Shown: in pieces, positions 16,145 through 26,380 of the stretch
Position numbering within the stretch: position 1 is the first letter of the stretch
Layout: every line of letters begins with the position of its first letter
Source of the DNA: an uncultured Tenacibaculum sp.
Lineage (GTDB): Bacteria; Bacteroidota; Bacteroidia; Flavobacteriales; Flavobacteriaceae
Length of the DNA stretch: 64,000 nt
Direction: 5' to 3'
Assembly: GCF_947498805.1 (NCBI RefSeq)
Contig: NZ_CANMLT010000009.1
Span: 96,876 to 160,875, forward strand
The notes under the pieces: generated by a model
Databases searched by the model: none
What the model was told of the DNA's origin: nothing
What the model saw: the letters and a program-made list of their open reading frames with translations, nothing else
Translations under genes and position numbers: made by a program

Positions 16145-18037
16145 TTAATATAGAACTCTAAACTTAATTGTTCCATCTACATTCTTCAGTTTTGCAACTA
16201 CATCTTGATCATACTCTTTATCAACATCTGTTATTACATAACCTACTTTTTCATCTGTAGATAAATACTGTCCTGTAATATTTAGCTCATATTTTGCAAG
16301 TACCTTATTAATCTTTGCCATTACCCCTGGTACATTTTTATGAATATGCAAGAAGCGATGGGCGTTATCATGCTTTGGTAATCTAATATTCGGGAAGTTT
16401 ACAGCATCTACTGTATTTCCAGAGTTTATATATGCCATGATTTTACCAGGAACAAAATCAGCTATATCTTTTTGTGCTTCTTCTGTACTTCCACCAACAT
16501 GTGGTGTTAAAATTACATTATTCAATCCTTTTAACCTAGTAAAGAATTCTCCATTCTTTCTTGGCTCTTCAGGATACACATCAACAGCAGCTCCTGCTAT
16601 TTTCCCTGACTCTAAAGCACCTACTAACGCTTCAATATCAACAACAAACCCTCTTGATAAATTTACCAAATGAGCTCCGTCTTTCATCTCTGCAATTTCC
16701 TCTTTCCCTATATAGTTTTTATTTGCTGCATTGTCATCAATATGTAACGTAACTACATCAGATAAGTTTAAAAGCTCTTTTAAAGTATTTACTTTGGTAG
16801 CATTCCCTAAAGCTAACTTATCTTCCACATCATAATAATACACATCCATTCCTAAAGCTTCTGCTAAAACAGACAATTGTTTACCGATATTACCATATCC
16901 AACAATTCCTAATTTTTTACCTCTTACTTCTTTAGAACCCTGAGCTGTCTTATTCCATTGTCCATTATGCAATTCTGTACTTCGTTGGAAAACACTTCTC
17001 ATTAACATAATGATTTCACCAATAGCCAATTCTACTACTGAACGTGTATTACTATACGGTGCATTGAATACAACAATTCCATTTTCTTTGGCAGCTTCTA
17101 GATCAATCTGCTTCGTTCCAATACAAAATGCTGAAACCACCATTAATTTTTCAGCCGCTTCAATTACTCTTCTTGTTACCTGTGTTTTCGATCTAATACC
17201 TAAAACATGTACATCTTTTAATTTCTCAATTAATTCATCTTCCGATAAACTTCTAGAAACTGTTTCTACTGAAAATCCATCACCCGATAATTTTGTAAAT
17301 GCATCTGGGTGTACATTTTCTAATAATAGAATTTTAATTCTATGCTTTGGAAATGATATGTTTCTCGGTAATTTATTCACGTATAAAAATTCGTCTAAAT
17401 TTGGTGTTATATGATCAGCATTCGCAATGGTCTTATCTCGTATTACATTTTCTGTATAAGCAAAAAATGTATCTGCCACTCCTGCCTCTTTAGTTACTGC
17501 ATCGCTATATCCGTCTCCAATAACCTGAATTTCTCCTTTTAAATCCAAATCTTTTAAACATTGGATTTTCCCATTGTGAGTAGATAAAACATTCTCTCTA
17601 TCAAATCCAACAATCATTTCGTTTTCATCAAACTCAAAAGTATTGGCAAAAACTCTTTCCGACGGAATATTATATTCTGCAACAATTGGATCGATAAACT
17701 CTTTAAACCCTGCTGAAATTACATAAATATCTTCAGAAAACCTCTCAAAAAACTCTTTATTTCTTTCTATAGAAGGAGAAACCTTTTGTTTTAGTTCGTC
17801 TATTAAAATGGATAAATCTGATTTTTTAGCATTCAATACTTGAATACGTTTTTCTAGGGATTCGGTGAAAGAAATCTCTCCATCAATTCCTAAATTGGTA
17901 ATATTAGAAATGCCTTCTAAAATTTCTTCTTTTTGCGGATTATTAGCTAATGTGATTTCCGCCAATACGTCTAAAGCCTCTACTTTTGTTAAAGTGCTAT
18001 CAAAATCGAATACAAAATTTCTTTTTTCAGTACTCAT
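16145..18037 (-). CDS. Phosphoserine phosphatase / 3-phosphoglycerate dehydrogenase fusion
   Basis: A 630-residue two-enzyme polypeptide. Residues 5-215 are a SerB-type HAD phosphatase: DFDSTLT (nucleophile D11 and acid D13), VISAGF, and IGDGYSDAV for magnesium. Residues about 235-540 are a D-2-hydroxyacid dehydrogenase of the SerA type: GIRSKTQVT, GIVGYGNIGKQL (NAD fold), LSRGFVVD with the catalytic Arg and HVGGSTEEA with the catalytic His. Residues about 555-630 are an ACT domain (HKNVPGVMAKINKVL), the usual serine feedback site. It would do the first and last steps of serine synthesis; the transaminase SerC is not in the window. The glycine cleavage P gene lies 1 kb upstream, divergent. 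Confidence 0.88.
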   Translation of the reverse strand: MSTEKRNFVFDFDSTLTKVEALDVLAEITLANNPQKEEILEGISNITNLGIDGEISFTESLEKRIQVLNAKKSDLSILIDELKQKVSPSIERNKEFFERFSEDIYVISAGFKEFIDPIVAEYNIPSERVFANTFEFDENEMIVGFDRENVLSTHNGKIQCLKDLDLKGEIQVIGDGYSDAVTKEAGVADTFFAYTENVIRDKTIANADHITPNLDEFLYVNKLPRNISFPKHRIKILLLENVHPDAFTKLSGDGFSVETVSRSLSEDELIEKLKDVHVLGIRSKTQVTRRVIEAAEKLMVVSAFCIGTKQIDLEAAKENGIVVFNAPYSNTRSVVELAIGEIIMLMRSVFQRSTELHNGQWNKTAQGSKEVRGKKLGIVGYGNIGKQLSVLAEALGMDVYYYDVEDKLALGNATKVNTLKELLNLSDVVTLHIDDNAANKNYIGKEEIAEMKDGAHLVNLSRGFVVDIEALVGALESGKIAGAAVDVYPEEPRKNGEFFTRLKGLNNVILTPHVGGSTEEAQKDIADFVPGKIMAYINSGNTVDAVNFPNIRLPKHDNAHRFLHIHKNVPGVMAKINKVLAKYELNITGQYLSTDEKVGYVITDVDKEYDQDVVAKLKNVDGTIKFRVLY

Positions 18038-18169
18038 AATTACTGTGTTGTGTTGTGTTTTTTAAGCCCACTAAAGTACAAAGGATACGCAAAAAAAGTA
18101 TCACAAAATGATAACATTTTCATACTTACCTCATATTTCTTATAAAAACTAAGTTAAATCGTTTAATAA

Positions 18170-18967
18170 CTATAAAACCGAAAGAAAAATAAACCAAACA
18201 ATAGGAATAGCTTCCACAATTAAAGAACTGTAATATTTTGGTTGATTTTCATTTGCATTTATTAATAGGATAAAAAACAACAAGATAGTTGCTAAAAATG
18301 CCTTTCCAAACTGAAAGTCTTGTGTAATTAAAAACTCTAACAATACACATATTATTAACAAAGTACCCCCTAAAACTTTGGTGTTATTAATCCCTATCTT
18401 TATTGGAATCGTTTGTAACGTTATTGCATCATACTTTGCGTCTCGTATATCAAAAGGTAAAATCAACGTAAATACAAACAAAAATCGCTGTAGAAACACC
18501 AACATTCCTTTTTCACCAAAACAATCATGACCAATATCGTGAAGTGGTAACAACACGGTTATTCCTGCCCATACAAAAGCTACTACTACTACCTTTATAT
18601 AACTAATACTTCGTAAGTTTTTTTGAAATCCTCCTAAAAACGGAACAGCATATAACAGTGTTAACAATCCTAATGGAGTTAAAAATACCAGTGTTTGTAT
18701 TGATAATTGTACGGCATAATACATAAACACCACAAAACAAATCAATGAAAAAATCTGAATAACTTTTAAATGAGTTGTTAAACTATGATGATGTAATTTT
18801 GCGACACCCGCATACTTTACAAAGTTATACCCTGTAATAGTTCCAAAAAAAACAAAAAAATCTAATGATTCATTATAAGATAAACCGAAATACGTCTCTG
18901 TTATCCTAACTAAAGAATATACTGCCAAAGCCACATGAATACTGGAATTGACATAAAAATCAAGCAT
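18170..18967 (-). CDS. UbiA-like polytopic membrane protein
   Basis: A 265-residue protein with seven to eight hydrophobic helices. The segment LPFDIRDAKYDAIT resembles the second Asp-rich motif (DxxxD) of UbiA prenyltransferases, but where the first motif NDxxDxxxD is expected the sequence reads GYNFVKYAGVA and has no Asp. It may therefore be a relative that does not use prenyl diphosphate, or a distinct family sharing the fold. Start set at the ATG at 18967 (MLDFYVNSS); a GTG 18 nt upstream is an alternative. It stands alone between the serine fusion gene and divergent gcvP. Function unknown. Confidence 0.6.
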   Translation of the reverse strand: MLDFYVNSSIHVALAVYSLVRITETYFGLSYNESLDFFVFFGTITGYNFVKYAGVAKLHHHSLTTHLKVIQIFSLICFVVFMYYAVQLSIQTLVFLTPLGLLTLLYAVPFLGGFQKNLRSISYIKVVVVAFVWAGITVLLPLHDIGHDCFGEKGMLVFLQRFLFVFTLILPFDIRDAKYDAITLQTIPIKIGINNTKVLGGTLLIICVLLEFLITQDFQFGKAFLATILLFFILLINANENQPKYYSSLIVEAIPIVWFIFLSVL

Positions 18968-19082
18968 AATTTTTAACCACCTCACCCAACAAAAATAAGA
19001 TATATGTTTTTAACGTTTCTTTTTGGTTAATAAAATATTGTTTTAAACAAAAAATATACAAGGTCAAATCAACGATTTTAGT

Positions 19083-19090
19083 TATTTTTG
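19083..19090 (+). promoter_or_regulatory. Probable -7 box of gcvP promoter (TATTTTTG)
   Basis: Matches the Bacteroidota consensus TAnnTTTG and is 24 nt before the ATG chosen for gcvP. It includes the TTG that the ORF track used as a start, an argument against that start. No clear TTTG -33 element at ideal spacing. Confidence 0.45.
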
Positions 19091-19114
19091 AGCCACTTAA
19101 TAACAACAACACAA

Positions 19115-21970
19115 ATGAACACTAATTCATTTCAATTACGTCATATAGGTCCACGTTCTAAAGACCATAAACAAATGCTAGAAATCATAGGGATTGAAAG
19201 CATTGATCAATTAATTTACGAAACTATTCCTGATGATATTCGCTTACAGAATGAGCTTGATTTAGATCCTGCCATGAGTGAATATGAATACCTAACTCAC
19301 ATTAATGAATTGGGTGCTAAAAACAAGGTTTTTAAAAGTTACATTGGTTTAGGATATCACGAAGCTATTTTACCAAGTGTTATTCAACGTAATATTTTAG
19401 AAAACCCAGGATGGTATACTGCTTACACACCTTATCAAGCAGAGATCGCTCAAGGTAGATTGGAAGCTTTATTGAATTATCAAACTATGGTTTGTGATTT
19501 AACAGGAATGGAACTTGCAAATGCTTCTTTATTAGATGAAGGAACTGCAGCTGCAGAAGCCATGGCTTTGTTATTTGATGTTCGTGAAAGAGCACAGAAA
19601 AAAGCAGGTGTTAACAAGTTCTTTGTTTCTCAAGAAATCTTACCACAAACATTGTCTGTTTTACAAACACGTGCTATTCCTATTGGAATCGAATTGGTGA
19701 TTGGAAACCATAAAGAATTTGATTTTTCTGAAGAATTCTTTGGTGCTATTGTTCAATACCCAGGAAAACATGGACAAGTTTATGATTATACTGAGTTTAC
19801 AGCAAACTGTAATGCTAATAACATTAAAGTAGCTGTTGCTGCAGATATCTTATCATTAGTTAACTTAAAAGCTCCAGCAGAATTTGGTGCTGATGTTGTA
19901 GTAGGTACTACACAACGTTTTGGTATTCCTTTAGGATATGGAGGACCTCACGCTGGTTATTTTGCAACTAAAGAAGCTTATAAACGTAGTATTCCAGGTC
20001 GTATCATTGGAGTTACCAAAGATGTTGACGGTAGTCGTGCTTTACGTATGGCTTTACAAACTCGTGAACAGCATATTAAAAGAGAAAAAGCTACTTCTAA
20101 TATTTGTACTGCTCAGGTGTTATTAGCTGTTATGGCTGGTATGTATGCTGTATATCATGGAAAAGATGGTATTCAGTACATTGCAAATCAAGTGCACACT
20201 GCTACTGCTACTTTAGCAAATGCTTTAGATAGCTTAGGATTTAAACAAAAGAATACTTCATTCTTTGATACTATTGTAATTGAAGTAGAAACGAACCAGT
20301 TACGTCCTATTGCTGAAGCAAACGGAATTAACTTTAATTATATAGATGAAAACCACATTTCTATTTCTGTTAATGAAACTGTTGGTTTAAAAGAAATCAA
20401 TGCAATTGTTGATTGCTTCGAACAAGCTTTCAATATTCAAGATATTACAATAACTGAATTTACTTCAGCAGATGTAATTCCTCAAAACATACAAAGAAAT
20501 ACTTCTTTCTTAGACAACGAAATATTTAACACGTATCAATCAGAAACTGAAATGATGCGTTATATCAAGAAGTTAGAACGTAAAGATTTAGCATTGAATC
20601 ATTCTATGATTTCTTTAGGTTCTTGTACTATGAAGTTAAATGCAGCTTCAGAAATGTTACCTTTAAGTAATCCACAATGGGGAAATATTCACCCATTTGT
20701 ACCGATTGATCAAGCTCAAGGATACCAAGAGGTATTGACTAATTTAGAAAATCAGTTAAACGTTATTACTGGTTTCGCTGGAACTTCATTACAACCTAAC
20801 TCAGGTGCTCAAGGTGAGTTTGCCGGATTAATGGTAATTAGAGCTTATCATGAAGCAAATGGAAATACTAATAGAAATATTTGTTTGATTCCTGCTTCTG
20901 CTCATGGTACGAATCCTGCTTCAGCAGTAATGGCTGGAATGAAAGTTGTCGTTACCAAAACAGATGAGCGTGGAAACATTGATGTAGAAGATTTACGTGC
21001 TAAAGCTGAAAAACACAAAGACAACTTAGCTGCGTTAATGGTAACTTATCCTTCTACGCACGGAGTATATGAGAAAGCTATTAAAGAGATTACTCAAATT
21101 ATCCATGACAATGGTGGACAAGTATATATGGATGGTGCAAATATGAATGCTCAAGTTGGCTTAACAAATCCAGCTACTATTGGAGCTGATGTTTGTCACC
21201 TAAACTTACATAAAACGTTTGCGATTCCTCATGGTGGCGGCGGACCAGGTGTTGGACCAATTTGTGTGGCTCCTCAATTAGTTCCTTTCTTACCAACCAA
21301 TCCTGTAATTGCAACTGGTGGTGATAATGCAATCACAGCAATTTCTGCAGCTCCTTGGGGGTCTGCATTAGCTTGCTTAATTTCTTATGGTTATATTACA
21401 ATGTTAGGTGCTGATGGTTTAACCAATTCTACTAAGGTTGCTATTTTAAACGCCAACTATATGAAAGAGCGTTTAAGCGGTCATTTTGAGACGTTGTATT
21501 CTGGAGAATTGAATCGTGCGGCTCACGAAATGATTTTAGACTGTCGTGAATTTAAGAAAAACGGTATTGAAGTAGTAGATATTGCTAAACGTTTAATGGA
21601 TTATGGATTCCATGCTCCAACAGTATCATTCCCTGTGGCTGGAACTATTATGGTAGAGCCAACAGAATCTGAAAGTGTTGGTGAATTAGATCGTTTTTGT
21701 GATGCTTTAATTTCTATTAGAAAGGAAATTGATAATGCTTCTAAAGATGATAACAACAATATTTTAAAGAATGCTCCACATACTCAAGAAATGTTAACTG
21801 CTGATGAATGGAGCTTGCCATATACTCGTAAGCAAGCAGCATTCCCATTAGAATATATTGCAGACAATAAATTTTGGCCTTCAGTTCGTCGTGTAGATGA
21901 TGCTTTTGGAGACAGAAACTTAATTTGTTCTTGTAATCCTATTGAAGATTATATGGAAGCGGAAGCTTAA
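19115..21970 (+). CDS. gcvP: Glycine dehydrogenase (decarboxylating), P protein
   Basis: A 951-residue homodimeric-type P protein of the glycine cleavage system; it decarboxylates glycine with PLP and passes the aminomethyl group to lipoyl-GcvH. N-terminal half: [14 protein letters not shown] and the Gly-rich [13 protein letters not shown]-terminal half: PLP lysine in [21 protein letters not shown], and [15 protein letters not shown]. Length matches fused P proteins (about 950-960). The ORF track begins at a TTG at 19088; the ATG at 19115 ([12 protein letters not shown]) fits the family start, and the TTG overlaps a probable -7 box. A strong terminator follows, so it is transcribed alone; gcvH and gcvT are not here. 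Confidence 0.96.
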   Translation: MNTNSFQLRHIGPRSKDHKQMLEIIGIESIDQLIYETIPDDIRLQNELDLDPAMSEYEYLTHINELGAKNKVFKSYIGLGYHEAILPSVIQRNILENPGWYTAYTPYQAEIAQGRLEALLNYQTMVCDLTGMELANASLLDEGTAAAEAMALLFDVRERAQKKAGVNKFFVSQEILPQTLSVLQTRAIPIGIELVIGNHKEFDFSEEFFGAIVQYPGKHGQVYDYTEFTANCNANNIKVAVAADILSLVNLKAPAEFGADVVVGTTQRFGIPLGYGGPHAGYFATKEAYKRSIPGRIIGVTKDVDGSRALRMALQTREQHIKREKATSNICTAQVLLAVMAGMYAVYHGKDGIQYIANQVHTATATLANALDSLGFKQKNTSFFDTIVIEVETNQLRPIAEANGINFNYIDENHISISVNETVGLKEINAIVDCFEQAFNIQDITITEFTSADVIPQNIQRNTSFLDNEIFNTYQSETEMMRYIKKLERKDLALNHSMISLGSCTMKLNAASEMLPLSNPQWGNIHPFVPIDQAQGYQEVLTNLENQLNVITGFAGTSLQPNSGAQGEFAGLMVIRAYHEANGNTNRNICLIPASAHGTNPASAVMAGMKVVVTKTDERGNIDVEDLRAKAEKHKDNLAALMVTYPSTHGVYEKAIKEITQIIHDNGGQVYMDGANMNAQVGLTNPATIGADVCHLNLHKTFAIPHGGGGPGVGPICVAPQLVPFLPTNPVIATGGDNAITAISAAPWGSALACLISYGYITMLGADGLTNSTKVAILNANYMKERLSGHFETLYSGELNRAAHEMILDCREFKKNGIEVVDIAKRLMDYGFHAPTVSFPVAGTIMVEPTESESVGELDRFCDALISIRKEIDNASKDDNNNILKNAPHTQEMLTADEWSLPYTRKQAAFPLEYIADNKFWPSVRRVDDAFGDRNLICSCNPIEDYMEAEA

Positions 21971-21987
21971 TTTAAATAAACACCAAT

Positions 21988-22023
21988 AAAAAAGCCCTCG
22001 AATTAAACTCGAGGGCTTTTTTT
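21988..22023. terminator. Bidirectional terminator after gcvP
   Basis: AAAAAAGCCCTCGA, loop, then TCGAGGGCTTTTTTT: GCCCTCGA/TCGAGGGC pairs perfectly with A and T tracts. It serves gcvP and the convergent small gene, whose stop codon lies in the T tract. Confidence 0.95.
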
Positions 22024-22306
22024 ATGCTACTGCAACAATATCACTTAACGGAACTACCGTATTGTTTTTTAAAATTATTGCTTTCTCAGAAATGGTCCAA
22101 ACTGAAGTTTCAACTTTCTGTAAACCTGAATGATCTGTAAAGAATATTTTCAACTTAGTTCGGTTCAAATTTTCTTTAAAAAATGCTCTCTTTAGATTCA
22201 AAGCATCATTTACCTGGTCTATTCTGTGTTCTAACACATCAATCTTAGGAAATCTCAAAAGCTTCTCCTGATCTTCCTTTACTACTTTCGTTTTTTTAAA
22301 GAACAT
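22022..22306 (-). CDS. Small conserved protein, paralogue 1
   Basis: Not assigned to a family. The 94-residue protein is a clear paralogue of the next one on the same strand: LRFPKIDVLEHR aligns with LKFPKEEVLKKK, KIFFTDHSGLQKVETSVW with KIFFMDTDGLKKVETTVW, and the C-termini IILKNNTVVPLSDIVAVA and VILKQSTIIPLKRIVSIA are equally matched. Secondary structure looks like an N-terminal helix and a C-terminal set of four beta strands, with no signal peptide or membrane segment. Alternate hydrophobic pattern in the strands suggests a small SH3-like or PilZ-like barrel, which is only a guess. It stands alone, with its own promoter region and terminator. Confidence 0.7.
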   Translation of the reverse strand: MFFKKTKVVKEDQEKLLRFPKIDVLEHRIDQVNDALNLKRAFFKENLNRTKLKIFFTDHSGLQKVETSVWTISEKAIILKNNTVVPLSDIVAVA

Positions 22307-22379
22307 AATACATTTTGGGGAATTGGGGTTAATTCAATTTATAAAATCATAAATGACTTCAATTCAACAAATTGAACTG

Positions 22380-22387
22380 CAAAGATA
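22380..22387 (-). promoter_or_regulatory. Probable -7 box upstream of paralogue 1
   Basis: On the minus strand the sequence reads TATCTTTG, a full match to TAnnTTTG, about 73 nt before the ATG. Next to it is an AT-rich stretch with several palindromes, including AACAATTGTT and TAACATATGTTA, at 22402-22440. Confidence 0.45.
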
Positions 22388-22524
22388 CATATTGTTATCA
22401 ACAATTGTTAATAACATATGTTAATAATTGTTAATATCTAAAAACTAGTAATTCGTCAATTATCAAATAGTTATTATGAACATTAGGCTTAAACACGCAA
22501 GCATCACCCAAAGTTATTAACAAT

Positions 22525-22559
22525 AAAAAAAGGTCCTCGAAATTCGAGGACCTTTTTTT
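22525..22559. terminator. Terminator of paralogue 2
   Basis: AAAAAAAGGTCCTCGAA-ATTCGAGGACCTTTTTTT: a perfect long stem (AGGTCCTCGAA/TTCGAGGACCT) with A and T tracts. The T tract overlaps the stop codon of the gene, as at paralogue 1. Confidence 0.95.
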
Positions 22560-22845
22560 AAGCTATGCTAACTATTCTTTTTAGTGGAATAATTGTGGAT
22601 TGTTTTAGAATTACCGATTTATCAGTAATTCCCCACACGGTAGTTTCAACTTTTTTTAAACCGTCGGTATCCATAAAGAATATCTTAACTTTCTCTCTTT
22701 CTAGATTTCCTAAAGACAATGCTCTTTGTAAATCTAAAAACCTATTTACAATGGCATTTTTCTTTTTTAACACTTCTTCCTTAGGAAACTTTAAGAACTT
22801 AATTTGTTCTTTTGCTACAGTCTGAAAATTTGAGTTTGTAGTCAT
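22558..22845 (-). CDS. Small conserved protein, paralogue 2
   Basis: A 95-residue paralogue of the gene 250 bp downstream, with a short different N-terminus (MTTNSNFQTVAKEQ) and then roughly half of positions identical through to the C-terminus IVSIA. The shared core is FPK, a Lys-rich helix, LxRxKxKIFFxDxxGLxKVET and a VILKxxTxxPLxxIV tail. The intact frames and separate terminators on both copies argue that both are expressed. The tandem pair likely arose by local duplication; the intergenic promoter region is not conserved. Function unknown; the absence of any signal peptide puts it in the cytoplasm. Confidence 0.7.
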   Translation of the reverse strand: MTTNSNFQTVAKEQIKFLKFPKEEVLKKKNAIVNRFLDLQRALSLGNLEREKVKIFFMDTDGLKKVETTVWGITDKSVILKQSTIIPLKRIVSIA

Positions 22846-23002
22846 ATATATTAGGGAATTTAAGGATTACTCGCTCAAAACTCGATTTGAAGTTGTAATA
22901 CACAAATCTCGTTACCCAGTAAATATATATGATTTTAACACTTGATTTACAAAGATTTATATTTAGTTATTAACAAGCATACTCATTCAAATGGATATGA
23001 TG

Positions 23003-24715
23003 TTAATTCACAACATGTGTAGCAAAGGATAAAATTCTATTAATATAATCTACAACTTTTCCCTTATTAAGTTCATCAAAATGAATTTTATGATCCATTA
23101 ATTCCTTTGATGTGTAAAAATATATTACATCGCCATAGTCTTTCACTTGATTGACATCCTTAAACATCTCGTATCGATGTAAACTTTTTAAAAGTCTTTT
23201 GTTTAACTCAGCATCTCCTTTATAACCTTCTATAGTATATTGTTTAAAAACATCTGCTGCCTTCTCTATCAAATTCTTAAAAAGCTTTCTTTCTATTTCA
23301 TTTGCCCTGTAGAAATCACAAATTTCATTAAAATCAAATCCAGTTAAGTTTTTATCAATAATCTTCGGAGCATATTTATCAAAAAAAACAGTTCTGTCAT
23401 TTTCATTAGCATATGATACCATTTCTTTCAGCACCTCCTTTTGATAGAACTTATCCTTCTTCTTTTTTAAATACTTTATTTTTTTAAACAATACATTAAA
23501 ATAAGTTTCAGGATTTATTACCATCCCCTCTACACTTGATTCTTTAACAAAATATGTATCTACAAAGTATCTCACATAACTATTAGATTCGTGATGCCAA
23601 AACCCACTTTTCTTACTAGACCTTAAGCCCATATAATAATCATGAGTTACTTGATCTCTTTTAACAGTTTTAGCTTCGTAAGAATTCTTCAAGTGTATTT
23701 TTTCATTAATTAACTGCTTGTTAAAAATGTATCCACGCTTATACTTTATACTTTCCCTTTGTGCAATATAATCTAACGCCTTTTTGTAGTCTTGCACCAT
23801 AAAACTACACGCAGATAAATTCGATAAAATTGCCCATCTAATCTTTCTTTCTCTTTTATCTTTTTCTGAAAAATTGATTAATAAACCTTCAAACTTCTTC
23901 GCTATTTTTTCAACTTTTGAGATATACGAAGTTTCGGCTGGGTCGATATTTTCAAAATTGACTTTTCGCAATTTTTTAACCAATTCATTTACTTCAGTAG
24001 CTTTATATTTTTCTGCTTTAGAGACAACAAACACATTTACTCTTTCCTTTTTTACAGTATAATCTATCTCTTTAATTATTTTCTCTAAAACATCTATAGA
24101 GCTTCCATAGTAATTACTCATAGCACGAGATAAATAACTATCTTGATCCTTCCTGAACTCACCCAAAACCATTCTTTTGGCTTCTGATCTACTATTGTTT
24201 TCTTTCGAAAGTAACGTTCTATTTTTCTTTTCTTTTAGTACTACTATGCTATTACCTTCATTATCTTGAATGTCTACCGTAATTTCTACTAAACTATATA
24301 TTTTTGCAACATAACTTGGTGGTTCTGTTGTACGATAACTTTTCTTCTCTTCAACTTCAATTCTAATTTGAACATCATTTTTAACCACTTTAAATAGCAA
24401 ATCTCCCTGACCATTGACATACCTAAACTGACGTAGCCTAATTTTTTCTAAAAAATCTCGCAATAAAGTGTTCTTATAATTTTTCACCTTGTTTGGTGGA
24501 TGTACTTTATCTGGTTTCCCTAAAAAAACTTTTATCCTAGGGTCTAAAACAATGTCACCAACATGAAAGGTAGATAAATCTGGTGAAATAATTGTTTTAG
24601 GGAATTGCCAGTTCGATACATAAATACCTTCTACTTTTGCTTTTTGGGCTTGTATTTCTCCACTTACAAATAGCACTAATAATACACCTATCCAATTCTT
24701 TACCGTTACCTTCAT
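23003..24715 (-). CDS. Secreted/periplasmic protein of unknown function
   Basis: Not recognised. A 570-residue protein with a signal peptide (MKVTVKNWIGVLLVLFVSGE, cleavage near IQAQ). The N-terminal 250 residues are beta-rich with long Lys-rich strands; the middle has a TPR-like helical pair (NLSACSFMVQDYKKALDYIAQR); the C-terminal 250 residues are mainly helical and highly charged, with no repeats or catalytic motifs. No lipobox. It is 27 nt downstream of the ABC-F gene's stop and may be transcribed with it, though the functions look unrelated. Lys and Phe are abundant; codon use is as in the rest of the window. Confidence 0.6.
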   Translation of the reverse strand: MKVTVKNWIGVLLVLFVSGEIQAQKAKVEGIYVSNWQFPKTIISPDLSTFHVGDIVLDPRIKVFLGKPDKVHPPNKVKNYKNTLLRDFLEKIRLRQFRYVNGQGDLLFKVVKNDVQIRIEVEEKKSYRTTEPPSYVAKIYSLVEITVDIQDNEGNSIVVLKEKKNRTLLSKENNSRSEAKRMVLGEFRKDQDSYLSRAMSNYYGSSIDVLEKIIKEIDYTVKKERVNVFVVSKAEKYKATEVNELVKKLRKVNFENIDPAETSYISKVEKIAKKFEGLLINFSEKDKRERKIRWAILSNLSACSFMVQDYKKALDYIAQRESIKYKRGYIFNKQLINEKIHLKNSYEAKTVKRDQVTHDYYMGLRSSKKSGFWHHESNSYVRYFVDTYFVKESSVEGMVINPETYFNVLFKKIKYLKKKKDKFYQKEVLKEMVSYANENDRTVFFDKYAPKIIDKNLTGFDFNEICDFYRANEIERKLFKNLIEKAADVFKQYTIEGYKGDAELNKRLLKSLHRYEMFKDVNQVKDYGDVIYFYTSKELMDHKIHFDELNKGKVVDYINRILSFATHVVN

Positions 24716-24742
24716 ACTATTTTTAAATTTTCTCAGACTATA

Positions 24743-26380
24743 TTAATTAACTAAGTTAATATCAGCAATTTTATCGATTCTATTTCTCTTTAAAAACGCA
24801 TCTATTGTTTCAAAGTGTTCTATGACTCTTTGATCTTTAAATTCAAATACTTTTTGAGAAAGACCTTGTAAAAAATCACGATCGTGAGATACTAAAATCA
24901 AAGTCCCATCAAACGATTTCAATGCTTCTTTTAATACATCCTTCGATTTTAAATCCAAGTGATTTGTAGGTTCATCTAAAATCAACAAGTTTACTGGTTC
25001 TAATAATAGTTTTACCATTGCTAAACGTGTTCTTTCTCCTCCAGATAAAACACCAACCTTCTTATCTAAATCATCTCCACTAAACATAAAACGACCTAAG
25101 ATATTCTTAATTTGCGTACGAATATCTCCTTCAGCAACTTCATCTACTGTTTGAAATACCGTCATTTTAGAATCTAACAAAGCGGCTTGATTCTGTGCAA
25201 AATAGCCTACTTTTACATTATGTCCCAATTCACAAGTTCCTGATACCTCTATTTCATTTAAAATAGCCTTAATCATCGTAGATTTTCCTTCTCCATTTCT
25301 TCCAACAAAACAAACCTTCTCTCCTCTTGCTATGGACAAATTAGCATTCTTGAAAACTACTTTGTCATCATATGATTTTGACACATCATTTACCGTAACA
25401 GGATAATCTCCAGAGCGTGGTGCTGGTGGAAATCGCAATTTTAATGCTGAATTATCGATCTCATCAATTTCAATAATCTCCAATTTCTCCAACATACGTT
25501 CACGTGAAGCTACCTGATTGGTTTTTGAATAAGTACCTTTAAAACGTTCTATAAATGCTTTGGTTTCAGATATAAACTTTTGCTGTTCTTGATATGCTTT
25601 TAATTGATGTGCTCTACGTTCTTTACGTAGTTCTAAGTAATGCGAATAATTCGCTTTATAGTCATAAATACGTCCCATAGTTACTTCTATGGTTCTATTG
25701 GTAATATTATCAATAAAGGCTTTATCATGCGATATTACCATTACTGCATTTGCTTTGTTAATTAAGAAATCTTCCAACCACACTACCGATTCTATATCAA
25801 TATGGTTGGTAGGCTCATCTAACAAAATTAAATCGGGCTTTTGCAATAAGATTTTAGCTAATTCAATACGCATACGCCAACCTCCACTAAACTCGTTTGT
25901 TTGTCGTGTAAAATCTTCTTGAGTAAATCCTAACCCTTTTAAAGCTTTTTCTACTTCAGCATCATAATTTACATCTTCTAAGGCATAATACTTTTCTCCT
26001 AAATCAGAAACACGCTCTATAATTTTCATATAGCCATCACTTTCATAATCGGTACGCGTTTCTAACTCTTTATTGAGTTTATCCATTTCATCGCGCATAT
26101 CAAAAACGTGCTTAAATGCTTTTGCTGTTTCTTCAAAAACAGTACAATCATCTTCAGTTAATAAATGCTGAGGTAAATATGCTATGACCGTATCTTTAGG
26201 AGAACGAACTCCTCCTCTAGTAGCTTTTTGAACTCCTGCCACAATCTTCATCATGGTAGATTTTCCTGCACCATTTTTACCCATTAGAGCAATTTTATCC
26301 GTGGGATTAATAACAAAGGAAACATCACTAAACAAAGTACCTCCATTAAACTCTACTGCTAAATTATCTACTGAAATCAT
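24743..26380 (-). CDS. ABC-F family ATPase
   Basis: A 545-residue soluble protein with two ABC cassettes and no membrane domain. Cassette 1: GKNGAGKST, FSGGWRMRIELAKILL and LILLDEPTNHID; cassette 2: GRNGEGKST, LSGGERTRLAMVKLLL and LLILDEPTNHLD. The two are joined by a charged linker of about 80 residues (ELRKERRAHQLKAYQEQQ) as in ribosome-binding ABC-F factors. Such proteins enter the E site and act on stalled or antibiotic-bound ribosomes. The size and motifs fit the housekeeping YbiT/Ettm-like group rather than an acquired resistance protein; precise subfamily not decided. All key residues are intact, unlike the exporter at 538. Confidence 0.92.
   Translation of the reverse strand: MISVDNLAVEFNGGTLFSDVSFVINPTDKIALMGKNGAGKSTMMKIVAGVQKATRGGVRSPKDTVIAYLPQHLLTEDDCTVFEETAKAFKHVFDMRDEMDKLNKELETRTDYESDGYMKIIERVSDLGEKYYALEDVNYDAEVEKALKGLGFTQEDFTRQTNEFSGGWRMRIELAKILLQKPDLILLDEPTNHIDIESVVWLEDFLINKANAVMVISHDKAFIDNITNRTIEVTMGRIYDYKANYSHYLELRKERRAHQLKAYQEQQKFISETKAFIERFKGTYSKTNQVASRERMLEKLEIIEIDEIDNSALKLRFPPAPRSGDYPVTVNDVSKSYDDKVVFKNANLSIARGEKVCFVGRNGEGKSTMIKAILNEIEVSGTCELGHNVKVGYFAQNQAALLDSKMTVFQTVDEVAEGDIRTQIKNILGRFMFSGDDLDKKVGVLSGGERTRLAMVKLLLEPVNLLILDEPTNHLDLKSKDVLKEALKSFDGTLILVSHDRDFLQGLSQKVFEFKDQRVIEHFETIDAFLKRNRIDKIADINLVN

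Noticed and set aside
19088-19114. TTG start for gcvP giving nine extra residues
   Set aside because: The extra residues do not fit the family start and the TTG falls in a probable -7 promoter box.
22388-22445. Replication origin or DnaA-box cluster
   Set aside because: The stretch is AT-rich and palindromic but lacks TTATNCACA boxes and no dnaA, dnaN or gidA genes are near.
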